Positions 1 through 9,984 are shown, counted from the first letter of the stretch. The stretch: 64,000 nt of DNA from JAXMBN01 sp046349875 (GCA_046349875.1 JAXMBN010000012.1:62001-126000); one strand, 5' to 3'. Translations and numbers: made by a program. Notes: a model not told the origin generated them from the letters alone.

Positions 1-1
1 G

Positions 2-328
2 TGGACGATGATCTACTCCTGCGTCGACCGTACCTTGGCGATTTTGGCCGCCATCGTTGCATCGCTCCTTCCACCGGTCTACGTCGTGTTGTTCACAGGT
101 ATCGAACATTATCTATCGCCCAATCTTCATCCTGTTCCCTGGCATGATGCAACGCTCCCGGTTTGCTTGATGCTTGCACTGGGATTCTTCGGTTTGGCTT
201 TGTTGCAGTTGCGATGGATTCCGATGTCGAATGCGCCATGGTTACGAACCATCTATGTCCATCTTCACAACGGACTCTACTGCGAAAACATTCTTCGTCG
301 CTGGATCGGTTCTCTCGACCGATGCTGA
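2..328 (+). CDS. dabB: DabB, membrane subunit of DAB inorganic carbon transporter (C-terminal part)
   Basis: Only the last ~108 codons lie in the window; the frame is open at the left edge, so the true start is upstream. The fragment has two hydrophobic helices (about residues 10-30 and 49-68 of the visible part) and ends with the sequence YVHLHNGLYCENILRRWIGS, which resembles the C-terminus of NuoL/Mrp-antiporter-like proteins. It ends 40 nt before a dabA gene on the same strand. In known DAB systems (Halothiobacillus, Bacillus) DabB is the proton- or cation-conducting partner of DabA and lies next to it. The call therefore rests mainly on context plus the NuoL-like tail. Without the neighbour it could only be called a Complex I/Mrp-like membrane protein. 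Confidence 0.72.
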   Translation, partial: WTMIYSCVDRTLAILAAIVASLLPPVYVVLFTGIEHYLSPNLHPVPWHDATLPVCLMLALGFFGLALLQLRWIPMSNAPWLRTIYVHLHNGLYCENILRRWIGSLDRC

Positions 329-368
329 TCGCCCCCAAACGCTCTCAAACCATCACAAAGGAATAATC

Positions 369-2900
369 ATGATCGCCGATCTTCAAAAAAGAAAATCTAC
401 TGCTCGGCATGCCGCCGATTCTGCCAGCGACCATTTGGACCATGTCCTTCAAGAAGTCTCTTCGGCCATCGCGCCCGTATGGCCGCTCAAGGACTATGTG
501 GCCGTCAATCCTTTCAAAGGACAGAGCCATCGTCACTTCTTGGATGTGCATCAGCAATTTCATAACCTTGGTATCGATATCCTGATGCCTCTCGACTTCT
601 ATCGTCGACAATATCAGCTGGGCGGAATCACGATCGCCGATATCAAGACGGCACTCAAAGAAACAGCGTTGCCTCCAGCGTCGCGCCCTGTCACGCTGGC
701 AACCCTTCTGTCGCTCGTCCAATCGAGTCCCAGTGCCAACCCTTCTCAGCCCAAACACAAGAACGTGGCTGGGCGCATTCGAACCGTTGCCGAGTTTCTC
801 GGAACATCCGAAACGCAGAACTGGCCAGCGATCCTCATCGATGAGATCTCCAAACACTGCGCCGCGCACTTCGATGAAGGACAAGCCTCATGGCAAAGCC
901 CTTGGAAGGACCTCCCTCTTTATCAAGCTTGGCGGGAAACGGCGAAACACGATTGGAACCTAGACGTTCTCGGCATATCGAACGCTCGCTCCCTTATTGC
1001 GAAACTCCCAGAGTCTCCACGGGAAGCGATTCCGTATCTCCTCCAGCGCCTTCGTGTTCCGCAAGCTCTCTGGACACCGTTTCTTCTCTGCCAAGCCTTT
1101 TCCATCCTGGGATGGTCCGCGTGGGCAAAGTATCAAGACGAATCGGCGGGAACGGGTTCGGAGAACTGGCTAGCGGTCTTGTCCATGCGTCTAGCCTACG
1201 ATGTGTCGATCGCTGAAGCGTTTCATCTGAGCGTCCAGTGGGATTCGTACTTGGATACCCATCGCCGCGCATCGGTTAGCGATGGAAGCGATTCCGCGGA
1301 ACTCATGGCGCGTTACCTCCTTCAATCCGCATTCGAAATCCATACCCGCGATCAAGTTCTCCATCAGATACAACAACCCAAGATTGATCGTCCTGCGCGT
1401 CGGTCCGAACGCCCGCAAGCTCAATTCGTGTTTTGCATCGACGTGCGTTCAGAGCGAATGCGACGACAACTCGAATGGCAATCGCTCGGCATCGAAACCT
1501 ACGGCTTCGCGGGCTTCTTCGGCATGCCTTTGGAATATCAGCAATTCGATGGTGAACCAGCCCGCAATCAGTTGCCCGTCCTTCTTAAACCTCAGATCAG
1601 TGTGGTGGCTGGTAATCGACAAAGCGAAGAAGCGTTTCCATCGCGTGCACCTTCCAACCGAATGACCAAGCGGCTCTGGAAGAAAATGTGGAGGCTCTTC
1701 CAAACTTCGGCCGCCAGCAGCTTTGCGTGCATCGAATCGACCGGACTGTGGGGAGGCTGGAAACTCTTAACGCAAAATTGGAAAGCCTCTAAACTCTATC
1801 GAACCTCCTCCAACGATTCCTCGCGACAACAGTGGGGACCGATGCTTCCCGTCATCACGCCCGATTGGAATGCCATCCACGAAATCCAGTTGGCCGAAAA
1901 CATGCTCCGCAATTTGGGATTGTCCGCACCTTATGCTCGATTGGTCGTTCTCTGCGGTCATGAATGCCAAACAGAAAACAATCCTCTAGCATCGGGTCTT
2001 GAATGTGGCGCTTGCGGTGGCCACTCAGGCGAACCCAACGCTCGTTTTGCAGCGATGTTGCTCAATCGTCCCGAAGTCCGACAGGGCCTTGAGGCTCGTG
2101 GCTATACCATTCCGCAGGATACGATTTTCCTCGCAGCGGTACACAACACCACCACCGATCGCCTTTCCTTTTACGATACGGCTTCTGTACCCGAATCACA
2201 TCGTGAGGAATTGCAATCTTTGCAGCGAACCGTGGCGTTAGCATCGGATCAAACTCGACACGAACGACAAGAGACCGAGCCAGGTACCAAACCGATGGAT
2301 CTCGATCGACGCGCTCGTGATTGGTCCGAAGTTCGACCCGAATGGGGACTAGCTGGCAACGCGCTGATGATCGTTGGGCCTCGCGAGTTAACGCAACACA
2401 TCGATCTTGGATCGGAAGCCTTTCTTCATAGCTACAATCCTCATAGGGATCGCGATGGATCGGTACTCGAACTGATCATGACCGCTCCCATGATCGTGGC
2501 AAACTGGATCAATCTTCAATACTACGCATCCTCCGTGGACAACAACCGATTGGGGAGTGGCGATAAGACGATCCACAACGTGGTCGGACAATTCGGTATC
2601 CTCGCCGGAAATTCCGGCGACCTCAAAACAGGACTTCCATGGCAATCGCTCCACAATGGATCCGACCTGCAGCATCTACCGCGGCGTCTGACGGTGATGA
2701 TCGCAGCATCGCGAACAGCCATCGATCGCATTCTTCAAAAGCATGCGCAAGTGACGAACCTAGCCACGCGAGGTTGGTTGCATCTTGTGGCTTTGGAAGA
2801 TCAACAGGCTTATCGTCTCGATTCTCATCGCCAATGGCATGCCTGCCGCGAACGACTTCGAGTGCATCGGCCTCAAGGCGAGGCTTCTGACGCAATCTAG
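369..2900 (+). CDS. dabA: DabA (DUF2309), catalytic-like subunit of inorganic carbon uptake complex
   Basis: Protein of 843 residues. DabA is a zinc protein distantly related to beta-carbonic anhydrases; with DabB it drives vectorial conversion of CO2 to bicarbonate at the cytoplasmic membrane. The zinc-site residues are visible: C356 and D358 in FCIDVRSER, H531 in GHECQ and C546 in GLECGACGG. Their spacing (2 and 15 residues) matches the Cys-Asp and His-Cys pairs described for Halothiobacillus DabA (C351/D353, H524/C539). ATG at 369 is preferred because AAAGGA lies 6 nt upstream and the conserved region begins soon after; the frame is open further upstream (ATG at 174), but that part overlaps dabB. 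It forms an operon with dabB. A terminator-like hairpin lies 60 nt downstream. The family call is near certain; transport activity is inferred from the conserved residues. Confidence 0.93.
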   Translation: MIADLQKRKSTARHAADSASDHLDHVLQEVSSAIAPVWPLKDYVAVNPFKGQSHRHFLDVHQQFHNLGIDILMPLDFYRRQYQLGGITIADIKTALKETALPPASRPVTLATLLSLVQSSPSANPSQPKHKNVAGRIRTVAEFLGTSETQNWPAILIDEISKHCAAHFDEGQASWQSPWKDLPLYQAWRETAKHDWNLDVLGISNARSLIAKLPESPREAIPYLLQRLRVPQALWTPFLLCQAFSILGWSAWAKYQDESAGTGSENWLAVLSMRLAYDVSIAEAFHLSVQWDSYLDTHRRASVSDGSDSAELMARYLLQSAFEIHTRDQVLHQIQQPKIDRPARRSERPQAQFVFCIDVRSERMRRQLEWQSLGIETYGFAGFFGMPLEYQQFDGEPARNQLPVLLKPQISVVAGNRQSEEAFPSRAPSNRMTKRLWKKMWRLFQTSAASSFACIESTGLWGGWKLLTQNWKASKLYRTSSNDSSRQQWGPMLPVITPDWNAIHEIQLAENMLRNLGLSAPYARLVVLCGHECQTENNPLASGLECGACGGHSGEPNARFAAMLLNRPEVRQGLEARGYTIPQDTIFLAAVHNTTTDRLSFYDTASVPESHREELQSLQRTVALASDQTRHERQETEPGTKPMDLDRRARDWSEVRPEWGLAGNALMIVGPRELTQHIDLGSEAFLHSYNPHRDRDGSVLELIMTAPMIVANWINLQYYASSVDNNRLGSGDKTIHNVVGQFGILAGNSGDLKTGLPWQSLHNGSDLQHLPRRLTVMIAASRTAIDRILQKHAQVTNLATRGWLHLVALEDQQAYRLDSHRQWHACRERLRVHRPQGEASDAI

Positions 2901-3216
2901 TTTTATCCTCCTGCCCGGAGCAGGTTGCTTCGAGCCAATGCGACCCAAGCACTCTTAATGAGGCCTTTGCGACAACCCGCAAAGGCCTCACTGCTTTTCC
3001 GTGGATAGCCACCCGAGGAGACAAAGGGATCATGGAAGGTTCCAATGGCTCCCTAACAAATCGTGGCAGCACGCAAGGCATTTCTAAAACGGCCCCTTCT
3101 CGCTGAAAAATCTCACGCTTTTTGGAGGAAACGATTATCCTCTTGCGATGAGTTTGGCTATCGTAACGGTCTCCTCTATTTCGAGTCTGCGACGATTGAA
3201 CAAGGGACGATTGAGA
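2901..3216. other. Intergenic region between dabA and the M28 peptidase
   Basis: 316 bp with no credible gene. It holds the hairpin at 2961-2988 that probably ends the dab operon. The frame of the peptidase stays open back to 3148, but that stretch lacks a signal peptide and was not included. No clear sigma-70 promoter was recognised. Confidence 0.5.
2961..2997 (+). terminator. Terminator-like hairpin after dabA
   Basis: Perfect 11-bp inverted repeat: AGGCCTTTGCG at 2961-2971, loop ACAACC, CGCAAAGGCCT at 2978-2988, followed by CACTGCTTTT. The stem is strong but the T-run starts several bases late, so termination is likely but not certain. Confidence 0.65.
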
Positions 3217-4713
3217 ATGAAGCGACACCTTCTGTTGGGTATCACCTTGGTTACATTGGCGATGCAATCACCAAGGTTGCTGGCTGAAGAGAATTCAGCA
3301 GCAGTCGCCATCATTGCTGCCGGTAAGAATGGTAATCAAGTGCAAGGCCATCTCGATCACCTCACCAATCGCATTGGCCCACGGCTCACGGGATCCGATG
3401 GACTTCAGCGAGCATGCGAATGGGCTCGTGAATCCTTCGAATCAATGGGATTGCAGAATGCGACGATGGAACCATGGGGCGAGTTTCCGGTAGGGTTCAA
3501 TCGAGGCCCAGCCACAGGAAAGATGGTGTCTCCCAAGCCGCTCACGTTACAGTTCACAACCAACGCTTGGACCGCAGGTACCAAGGGAAGCGTGACAGGT
3601 CGAGCCATTCTTGCTCCCAAATCGATGCAACAATTGGAGTCGATGCGAAAGGACCTCGAAGGGGCGTATGTTTTCATGCCTCGATCGAATCGCGGTCGCA
3701 CCCGCCGCGGTGGTGGCCCTGGAGACATTCCCAACGGCAATGGTCGTCGCTCGAATAGCCGCCCGCCTGCGGTCGAGCAACCTGTGGGATTGGAAGAAGC
3801 CATGGACCCCATCGATCCAACGAAGCTGCGTGAAGTATTGCTCGATGCCAAGGTTGCTGGCCTCATAAGTTCGTCCATGGATGAGCTTTTGCTCACAGGT
3901 GGTCTTCAGAACATCTCTTGGGAAAAGATCCCAACCGTGCCTTCGATCCAATTGCAGAAGAGTCAATACGACGAAATCACCGGCATGCTTGAGAAAGGGG
4001 AGTCAGTTGAACTCAACTTTGATATTCGAAACTTCTTCCGCAAAGGTCCCATTCCGCTCTACAACGTCATGGCCGATATTCCGGGAACCGAACGCCCCGA
4101 GGAAATGGTGATCGTGGGTGGCCATATCGATTCTTGGGATGGTGCAACGGGCGCCACCGACAATGGTGCAGGATGCGCCACGACGATGGAAGCGGCTCGA
4201 ATCTTGATCGCATCCGGCGTTCGTCCCAAACGAACCATTCGATTCATGCTTTGGTCAGGTGAAGAACAAGGCCTCCTTGGTTCGATGGCCTACGTGAAAG
4301 CACATCCCGAGTTGATGCCAAAGATATCGGCAGTATTTGTCCATGACGGCGGAACCAACTATGTGGCCGGGATTGGCGGAACCGAATCGATGCTACCTCA
4401 CTTTGAAAAGGTCTTCGCAGAGGCTAAAACGCTGGACGAGAAGGCGCCGTTTGAAATCCGCAAAGTGGACCAAATCCTTCCCCGCGGTGGAAGCGATCAC
4501 GTTTCCTTCATCCAAGCTGGCGTTCCAGGATTCTTTTGGGACCAACGTGGTCGCGCTACCTATCGCAACACGCACCACACACAATACGATACATTCGATA
4601 CGGTGGTTCCCGAATACCAAGAACATAGTTCCATCATCATTGCATTGGCGGCCCACGGTGTTGCCAATCTCGATACCCTTTTACCTCGTGAAGGCGTTCG
4701 CCAAGGAAGATAG
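3217..4713 (+). CDS. Exported M28 family zinc aminopeptidase
   Basis: Protein of 498 residues. The N-terminus MKRHLLLGITLVTLAM is a typical signal peptide, cleaved probably after LLA near residue 22. ATG 3217 has AAGGGA about 9 nt upstream; an upstream ATG at 3148 would bury the signal. Residues ~135-200 resemble a PA-like insert and contain a low-complexity Arg/Gly stretch. The M28 core follows, with visible metal ligands and catalytic acids: H303 and D305 in GGHIDSWD, D315 in TDNGAG, E349/E350 in WSGEEQG, D377 in VHDGG and H453/H454 in RNTHHTQYDT. All are intact, so an active di-zinc exopeptidase in the periplasm is expected, removing N-terminal residues from peptides. The next gene starts 6 nt after the stop, suggesting coupling. 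Confidence 0.92.
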   Translation: MKRHLLLGITLVTLAMQSPRLLAEENSAAVAIIAAGKNGNQVQGHLDHLTNRIGPRLTGSDGLQRACEWARESFESMGLQNATMEPWGEFPVGFNRGPATGKMVSPKPLTLQFTTNAWTAGTKGSVTGRAILAPKSMQQLESMRKDLEGAYVFMPRSNRGRTRRGGGPGDIPNGNGRRSNSRPPAVEQPVGLEEAMDPIDPTKLREVLLDAKVAGLISSSMDELLLTGGLQNISWEKIPTVPSIQLQKSQYDEITGMLEKGESVELNFDIRNFFRKGPIPLYNVMADIPGTERPEEMVIVGGHIDSWDGATGATDNGAGCATTMEAARILIASGVRPKRTIRFMLWSGEEQGLLGSMAYVKAHPELMPKISAVFVHDGGTNYVAGIGGTESMLPHFEKVFAEAKTLDEKAPFEIRKVDQILPRGGSDHVSFIQAGVPGFFWDQRGRATYRNTHHTQYDTFDTVVPEYQEHSSIIIALAAHGVANLDTLLPREGVRQGR

Positions 4714-4719
4714 TCGACG

Positions 4720-5364
4720 ATGCAAACCTCGAACCAGGATCATTCAAGGAAAGAAACCTGGTACATCGCTCAGCGGTGGCAGGAGTTTGAAGCAGAATCA
4801 AGGATCTGTTTATTGCGGGTCTTGATGGTGTTTTTGTTTTATGCCGCGCAGCTGATCCACTACTCGCAGTGGGGGGAAGGCGAGGCCGATCGAATGTTCC
4901 ACCGCCAAGCGACCGGCGTAGCCGCAGCGTGGCTGTTCGTGTCGATGGGGATCGCCATTGCACTCAATCGAGGTTTTTTCCCGAGCTGGCTCAAATATGC
5001 GGCCACGCTGGCCGACCTCGTTTTGTTGTCGGTTCTAGCGAGCCTTGGGCACGGGCCATCGAGCCCGGTGGTACTGATTTATTTCGTGGTGATCGCCATA
5101 ACGAGCCTCCGATTCAATCTTCCCATTCTCTGGTGTTCCGTGGTGGGTTCGATCACTGGGTACATGCTGCTCGTCGGAAAGGCCGATACCTCATGGTTTG
5201 ATGCATCGCATACAACACCTCCCATCCAACAAGCCATTACCGTACTATCGATGTTAGGTTGTGGACTCGCGTTGGATCAGGTGCTTCGATCGGTCCGCCG
5301 ATTTACGCGAGAAGTCGAATCGCGAACCGAGAACATGAAGAACCAAGGAGGTCTCCATGTCTGA
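4720..5364 (+). CDS. Six-helix membrane protein of unknown function
   Basis: 214 residues, not recognised as a named family. A basic/acidic N-terminus of ~30 residues is followed by about six hydrophobic helices (roughly residues 31-50, 64-84, 89-107, 111-128, 131-150, 165-185) and a short charged tail, RRFTREVESRTENMKNQ. The arrangement resembles the membrane sensor half of cyclases or histidine kinases that has lost its output domain, but no output domain is present. ATG follows the M28 stop by 6 nt. Its own end overlaps the next gene by 8 nt, and the AGGAGGT ribosome site of that gene lies inside it, so the two are translationally coupled. Function unknown. Confidence 0.7.
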   Translation: MQTSNQDHSRKETWYIAQRWQEFEAESRICLLRVLMVFLFYAAQLIHYSQWGEGEADRMFHRQATGVAAAWLFVSMGIAIALNRGFFPSWLKYAATLADLVLLSVLASLGHGPSSPVVLIYFVVIAITSLRFNLPILWCSVVGSITGYMLLVGKADTSWFDASHTTPPIQQAITVLSMLGCGLALDQVLRSVRRFTREVESRTENMKNQGGLHV

Positions 5365-5836
5365 TGCACCTGCCGTCCACGCGATTCGTTGCCCGCGTTG
5401 TGGAGCCGCCCTCCGCGATGCAGCAAAGCCTTGCTGGCTTTGCCACGCTCCATCGAACGCCTCAGCGACATCCCCTTATCAACCTCCCTCCATCATCATT
5501 TCTGAAGCTGTCGCCGATCGGTATACGACCTTCGATTACGTTTCGATGGCCATACTCTCATTGTGTGCCATCCTTGCCGTACTCATCGGTATCGGTATCA
5601 CTCTCGATGACCAAGGAATGCTTGTCCCATTTCTCATCGTAGTGTCCCCCGCCTTCTTGGTCACACTTGGAAAAGGGCTACATTCGTGGTCGCAAACGGG
5701 CCGGCCCCAACCTGGCAAAATGCTCCTCACCCTCCTTACTGCCGGGGTCGTGACCATATCGGTCATCGCTTTGCTGATTGTCGCTGGGATCGTCATGCTG
5801 TTTGCGATTTGCCTATCTCAGATAGCACCTCGATAG
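5357..5836 (+). CDS. Zinc-ribbon membrane protein of unknown function
   Basis: 159 residues. The N-terminus has a four-cysteine zinc ribbon, RCPRCGAALRD followed by KPCWLCHAP (two CxxC knuckles), as in zinc-ribbon membrane proteins whose ribbon faces the cytoplasm. Three or so hydrophobic segments follow (about residues 57-78, 85-106, 125-155). The start is fixed by an AGGAGGT site 7 nt upstream, located in the overlapping end of the preceding gene. No enzyme motif is visible. With its partner it may form a small membrane complex; that is inference from coupling only. Confidence 0.7.
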   Translation: MSDAPAVHAIRCPRCGAALRDAAKPCWLCHAPSNASATSPYQPPSIIISEAVADRYTTFDYVSMAILSLCAILAVLIGIGITLDDQGMLVPFLIVVSPAFLVTLGKGLHSWSQTGRPQPGKMLLTLLTAGVVTISVIALLIVAGIVMLFAICLSQIAPR

Positions 5837-5961
5837 CCACGGTAGACGAACGCTTCAAATCGGCCACAATAGAAGCAGGGGATTCATTTCCATCGTGAGC
5901 GGACGTGGAGAGGATTCACCACGCAATGCCGAACGATCGAAGGGGCGCATGAAGGATGGCG

Positions 5962-8196
5962 ATGCAACAATCGGAAATCCCTGTCGTGGGTATGACGTGC
6001 GCCAACTGCGCCAAGTCGATCGAGACATCGGTTTCCAAATTGAAGGGTGTTCATTCGGCAACCGTTCAGTTTGCCACCAAGAAACTGATGGTCGATTTCG
6101 ATCCTCAAGAAATCGCGCTCGAGCGAATCGTTGATACGGTCACGGGTCTTGGGTACGAGGTTCCATCGAAAACCACCGATGAATCCGAAGAAGATCGCTT
6201 GCGGCAAAAGCGATTTCGGTCCCAGTTGATTCTCTTAGTCATCGGCATTGTCTTCACGATCCCATTGTTCATGGTTAGCATGGCGAGGGACTTCACATTG
6301 TTGGGACCGTGGGCCGATGCGGCTTGGGTGAATTGGTTATTCTGCGCTCTTGCGACTCCGGTACAGTTCTTGGTCGGTCGTCCCTACTACGTCGCGGCTT
6401 ATCGATCGCTTCGGCAAGGATCGACGGGTATGGATGTACTCGTCGCGATGGGATCGACCGCAGCGTATCTCTATAGTTGGTGGGTCTTGATTGCCCTAAC
6501 GCAAGGTAGTCACGCGTATGGACATCACGTCTACTTTGAAACGTCAGCAACCATTCTCACATTGATTTTGTTGGGCCGAATTGTCGAATCCAAAGCCCAA
6601 GCTCGTACGAGCACTGCTATCAAGAAGCTTTTGGGGTTCCAAGTCCGGAAAGCTCGCGTTCGACAAGGCTTGCTCGAAAAAGAAATTCCGATCGAAGAAG
6701 TAAAGGTTGGCGATCGCATCGTTGTTCGTCCCGGAGAACAAATTCCGGTCGACGGCGTTGTGCATTCGGGAGATTCGGCGGTCGATGAAAGTATGATCAC
6801 TGGAGAGAGCCTTCCCGTACAAAAGACGAAGGGCGTGCATGTCATCGGCGCGACGATCAACCGCGAAGGCTTGCTGGTAATCGAAGCGAAGCGGATTGGC
6901 AAAGATTCGATGTTGGCTCAGATCATTCAACAAGTTCAACGAGCTCAATCGACCAAGGCCCCGATTCAAGAACTCGCCGATCAAATATCGAATGTCTTCG
7001 TCCCCATCGTTTTAGCCGTTTCCTTGATCGCCTTTGTCGTTTGGTTTTTCTGGGTGGGCGATTCGACCCAAGCGGTATTGCGAGCAATCGCAGTGCTCAT
7101 CATATCGTGCCCCTGCGCCATGGGACTGGCGACACCTCTTGCGGTGGTCGTCGGTATGGGACGGGGAGCCGAACGCGGAATCTTATTCAAGACAAGTACC
7201 TCGCTTCAGAAGATGGGTGCCATCCAGAAGATCTTCTTCGACAAGACGGGTACCGTTACACAGGGGAAGCTTTCGATCGCCAATAGGATGCTTTCAGAAG
7301 GAACCGAGGAAGCATGGATGTGGCGAGTTGCCTCTACCATCGCTTCTGGAAGTGAACATCCAATTGCAAAAGCCATTCTCGAACGAGAACCGATCGATGC
7401 GCGAATGGGATTGCGTCCTCAGAGCTTTCAAGCCATTCCGGGTAAAGGAATGCAAGGCACGTTCGACAACCAGACGATCTCCGTCGGCAATTGGAAGTGG
7501 ATTGCAGAGAAGGCGAAGATGCCTGAAGCATTAGTGCAACGCGCTACCGAATGGGAAGCATCGGCCCAAACGGTCATCGCAGTCCTTCAAGAGAATCAGG
7601 TCTTGGGAATCATTGCCATTGCTGACACATTGAAAGCAGATGCTCGAGATGCCGTCATTCGGCTTCATCAACTCAACGTTGAGACGGCAATGATTACGGG
7701 GGACAATGCCACGACAGCGAAAGTGGTTGCCGGACGCGTCGGCATCGAAGAGGTCTATGCGGAATCGCTCCCCGCCGAAAAGCAGGCGATCTTGAGCCGC
7801 GCACAACAACAAGGCATACGAGTGGCGATGGTCGGTGATGGAATCAACGATGCGCCAGCCTTGGCGCTGGCTGACGTGGGAATCGCCATGGGAACAGGAA
7901 CCGATATCGCCATGGAGTCTGCCGACGTGACGTTGTTGCGAGGTGACCTCCCAAGCGTCTCGGAAGCGATACTCTTGTCGCGAGCGACCGTTCGCATCAT
8001 TCGCCAGAATCTCTTCTGGGCTTTTGCCTATAACGCTCTTTTGATCCCGATTGCCGCAGGGATTCTTGCCGGTATCCCCATGCTTCCGGTATTCTTGCGT
8101 GAGTTGCATCCGATCATGGCTGCCTTTGCCATGGTCTTTTCCGACTTAATCATCGTGCTCAATGCTCTTCGCTTGAAGACCGTTTCCCTCCGATAA
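5962..8196 (+). CDS. copA: Copper-exporting P1B-type ATPase
   Basis: 744 residues, the usual length for CopA with one metal-binding domain. Order: N-terminal HMA domain with GMTCANC (C13, C16); first helices; actuator domain with TGESLP; transmembrane CPC site at 383-385 (ISCPCAMGLATPL), typical of Cu(I) pumps; phosphorylation loop DKTGT with D427; nucleotide domain with SEHPIAKA; GDGINDAPALA hinge; and two last helices. It moves Cu(I) out of the cytoplasm using ATP. ATG 5962 has GAAGG 6 nt upstream; ATG 5956 in the same frame overlaps that site and is less likely. No CueR/CopY gene or chaperone lies nearby. Ag(I) is an alternative substrate. Confidence 0.93.
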   Translation: MQQSEIPVVGMTCANCAKSIETSVSKLKGVHSATVQFATKKLMVDFDPQEIALERIVDTVTGLGYEVPSKTTDESEEDRLRQKRFRSQLILLVIGIVFTIPLFMVSMARDFTLLGPWADAAWVNWLFCALATPVQFLVGRPYYVAAYRSLRQGSTGMDVLVAMGSTAAYLYSWWVLIALTQGSHAYGHHVYFETSATILTLILLGRIVESKAQARTSTAIKKLLGFQVRKARVRQGLLEKEIPIEEVKVGDRIVVRPGEQIPVDGVVHSGDSAVDESMITGESLPVQKTKGVHVIGATINREGLLVIEAKRIGKDSMLAQIIQQVQRAQSTKAPIQELADQISNVFVPIVLAVSLIAFVVWFFWVGDSTQAVLRAIAVLIISCPCAMGLATPLAVVVGMGRGAERGILFKTSTSLQKMGAIQKIFFDKTGTVTQGKLSIANRMLSEGTEEAWMWRVASTIASGSEHPIAKAILEREPIDARMGLRPQSFQAIPGKGMQGTFDNQTISVGNWKWIAEKAKMPEALVQRATEWEASAQTVIAVLQENQVLGIIAIADTLKADARDAVIRLHQLNVETAMITGDNATTAKVVAGRVGIEEVYAESLPAEKQAILSRAQQQGIRVAMVGDGINDAPALALADVGIAMGTGTDIAMESADVTLLRGDLPSVSEAILLSRATVRIIRQNLFWAFAYNALLIPIAAGILAGIPMLPVFLRELHPIMAAFAMVFSDLIIVLNALRLKTVSLR

Positions 8197-8254
8197 CAAT
8201 CTCCCATCTCCTTGGGTTCCGCTCCTTACCTTCCCCCCACCCATGAGGTCGACG

Positions 8255-9984
8255 ATGCGTTCATTTCACGCTTTTATTGGCATCGTATGGATGCTTGGAA
8301 ACGTCGCAACTGCAAGTGCCCAGGAAGAAACGACGCTTTACACCAATGCCAAGATCGTCACCGTCGACGCATCGTTTTCCATGGCCGATTCGATGATCGT
8401 CAAGGGTTCGCGCATCCAATGGGTCGGGCAAGCTTCCAGATTACCAAATCCAATCGGAAGCGATGTCAAGCGAGTCGACCTTCAAGGAAAGATGGTCCTT
8501 CCAGGTTTAATCGACTCGCATGTCCACGCATTGGGTGCATCCACCTTCGAATGGGATCATCCTGTTCCAGACATGGAAACCATTCAAGATGTTTTGAACT
8601 ACATAGGCAAGCGTGCACAAACCGTCCCGATGGGCGAGTGGATCTTCGTGAGCCAAGTTTTCATCACCCGACTTCAAGAGCAAAGGTTTCCAACCCGTCA
8701 AGAGTTGGATCGGGTTGCACCAAACCATCCCGTTTGTTTTCGTACTGGACCTGACGCTGCCTTCAATTCTCTGGGCCTTGCAAAGAATCAGATCGACAAG
8801 AACTATGTGGCGCACAAGATTTGAAAGTCAAAGTAGAGCGCGAGCCAAGCACTCAAGAACCGACCGGAATCATTCGAAATTACGCCAAGATTACCAAGGT
8901 CGATATCTCATCCCGTTCCCCATCGGTAGAAGAAAGTGCTCTGGCTTTGGAAAAGCTCCTACGGGATTACAATGCCGTAGGGATTACGAGCATCGCTGAG
9001 CGGAGTGTGACAGAGCAGGGCCTTCGCGTCTTTGAGGCCGTGCAAAATCATGGACGACTTACTTGCCGTGTGTTTCTCAATTGGAGCGTCGAACCCAATG
9101 CCTCTTGGGACCGCGTGGTCGATCAAGTGCAAACGGCAGCATCGCACCCACGACATGCTTATGATGAATGGCTGTGGCTTCGAGGAGTCAAAATTTTTCT
9201 TGACGGAGGAATGCTGACAGGAAGCGCCTACATGCGACAACCATGGGGCAAAAGCACGATCTATGCCATCGATGATCCCAACTATCGAGGATTGCTGTAT
9301 GTCGAGCCTGAGAGGCTCTATCAACTTGCCAAGCTATGTCTTGAGAAAGACCTGCAGTTCACGGCACATTCAGTAGGAGATGGAGCGGTCCACGCTTTGC
9401 TGCAAGCATACGACGCGATCGACAAGGATTTTCCCGTTCGACCAACACGTCCCTGCATCACTCATTGTAATTTCATGAGCCGTGAAGCGATCGAGACGAT
9501 GAAGCGACTGGGGGTAGTCGCTGATCTTCAACCGGATTGGCTTTGGCTGGATGGAAAGACCTTGCTTCAACAGTTTGGCGATGATCGCTTGGCATACTTT
9601 CAACCCTACCGAAGCATTATCGATTCGGGAGTGATCGTCGGTGGCGGCTCCGATCATATGCAAAAGGTAGGTAGCCTTCGATCGATCAATCCCTATAACC
9701 CTTTCCTTGGAATGTGGATTGCGGTCACACGCCAACCCCGGGGCATGAATCTACCTCTGCATGCAGAGCAACGCATCGATCGGCGTGAAGCCATACGCCT
9801 CTACACTATCAACAATGCCTTTCTGATTTTCGATGAAAAAAATCGTGGCTCGCTGGAACCTGGAAAGCTTGCCGACTTCATCGTCATCGATCGCGACCTT
9901 CTCGAATGTCCGGAATCGGATATCCGTTCCATCCAAGTCGAACAAACCTTTGTCGGTGGTCACCAAGTCCATTCTAAGCCATAA
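8255..9984 (+). pseudogene. Exported amidohydrolase, YtcJ-like (amidohydrolase_3), frameshifted
   Basis: Two adjoining reading frames together make one amidohydrolase of ~576 residues. The 5' part (8255-8824) has a signal peptide, the metal motif DSHVHA and stops at TGA 8822-8824. The 3' part continues in the -1 frame from about 8821 with VEREPSTQEPTGIIRNY, the segment that normally follows directly in YtcJ-type enzymes, then carries ITHCNF and GGGSDHM (the late metal/catalytic Asp region). Adding one base near 8819-8822 (ATTTGA to ATTTTGA) restores continuity. ATG 8255 has GAGG 6 nt upstream; ATG 8243 overlaps it. Such enzymes hydrolyse C-N bonds of amides or formamides; the substrate is unknown. 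It is either a real recent pseudogene or an assembly error. Confidence 0.82.

Noticed and set aside
345..884. Minus-strand frame of 179 codons over dabA
   Set aside because: Shadow of dabA; composition Arg/Cys-rich and no family features.
5949..5961. Earlier starts for copA at 5949 or 5956
   Set aside because: 5949 is out of frame, and 5956 overlaps the GAAGG ribosome site that is correctly spaced for 5962.
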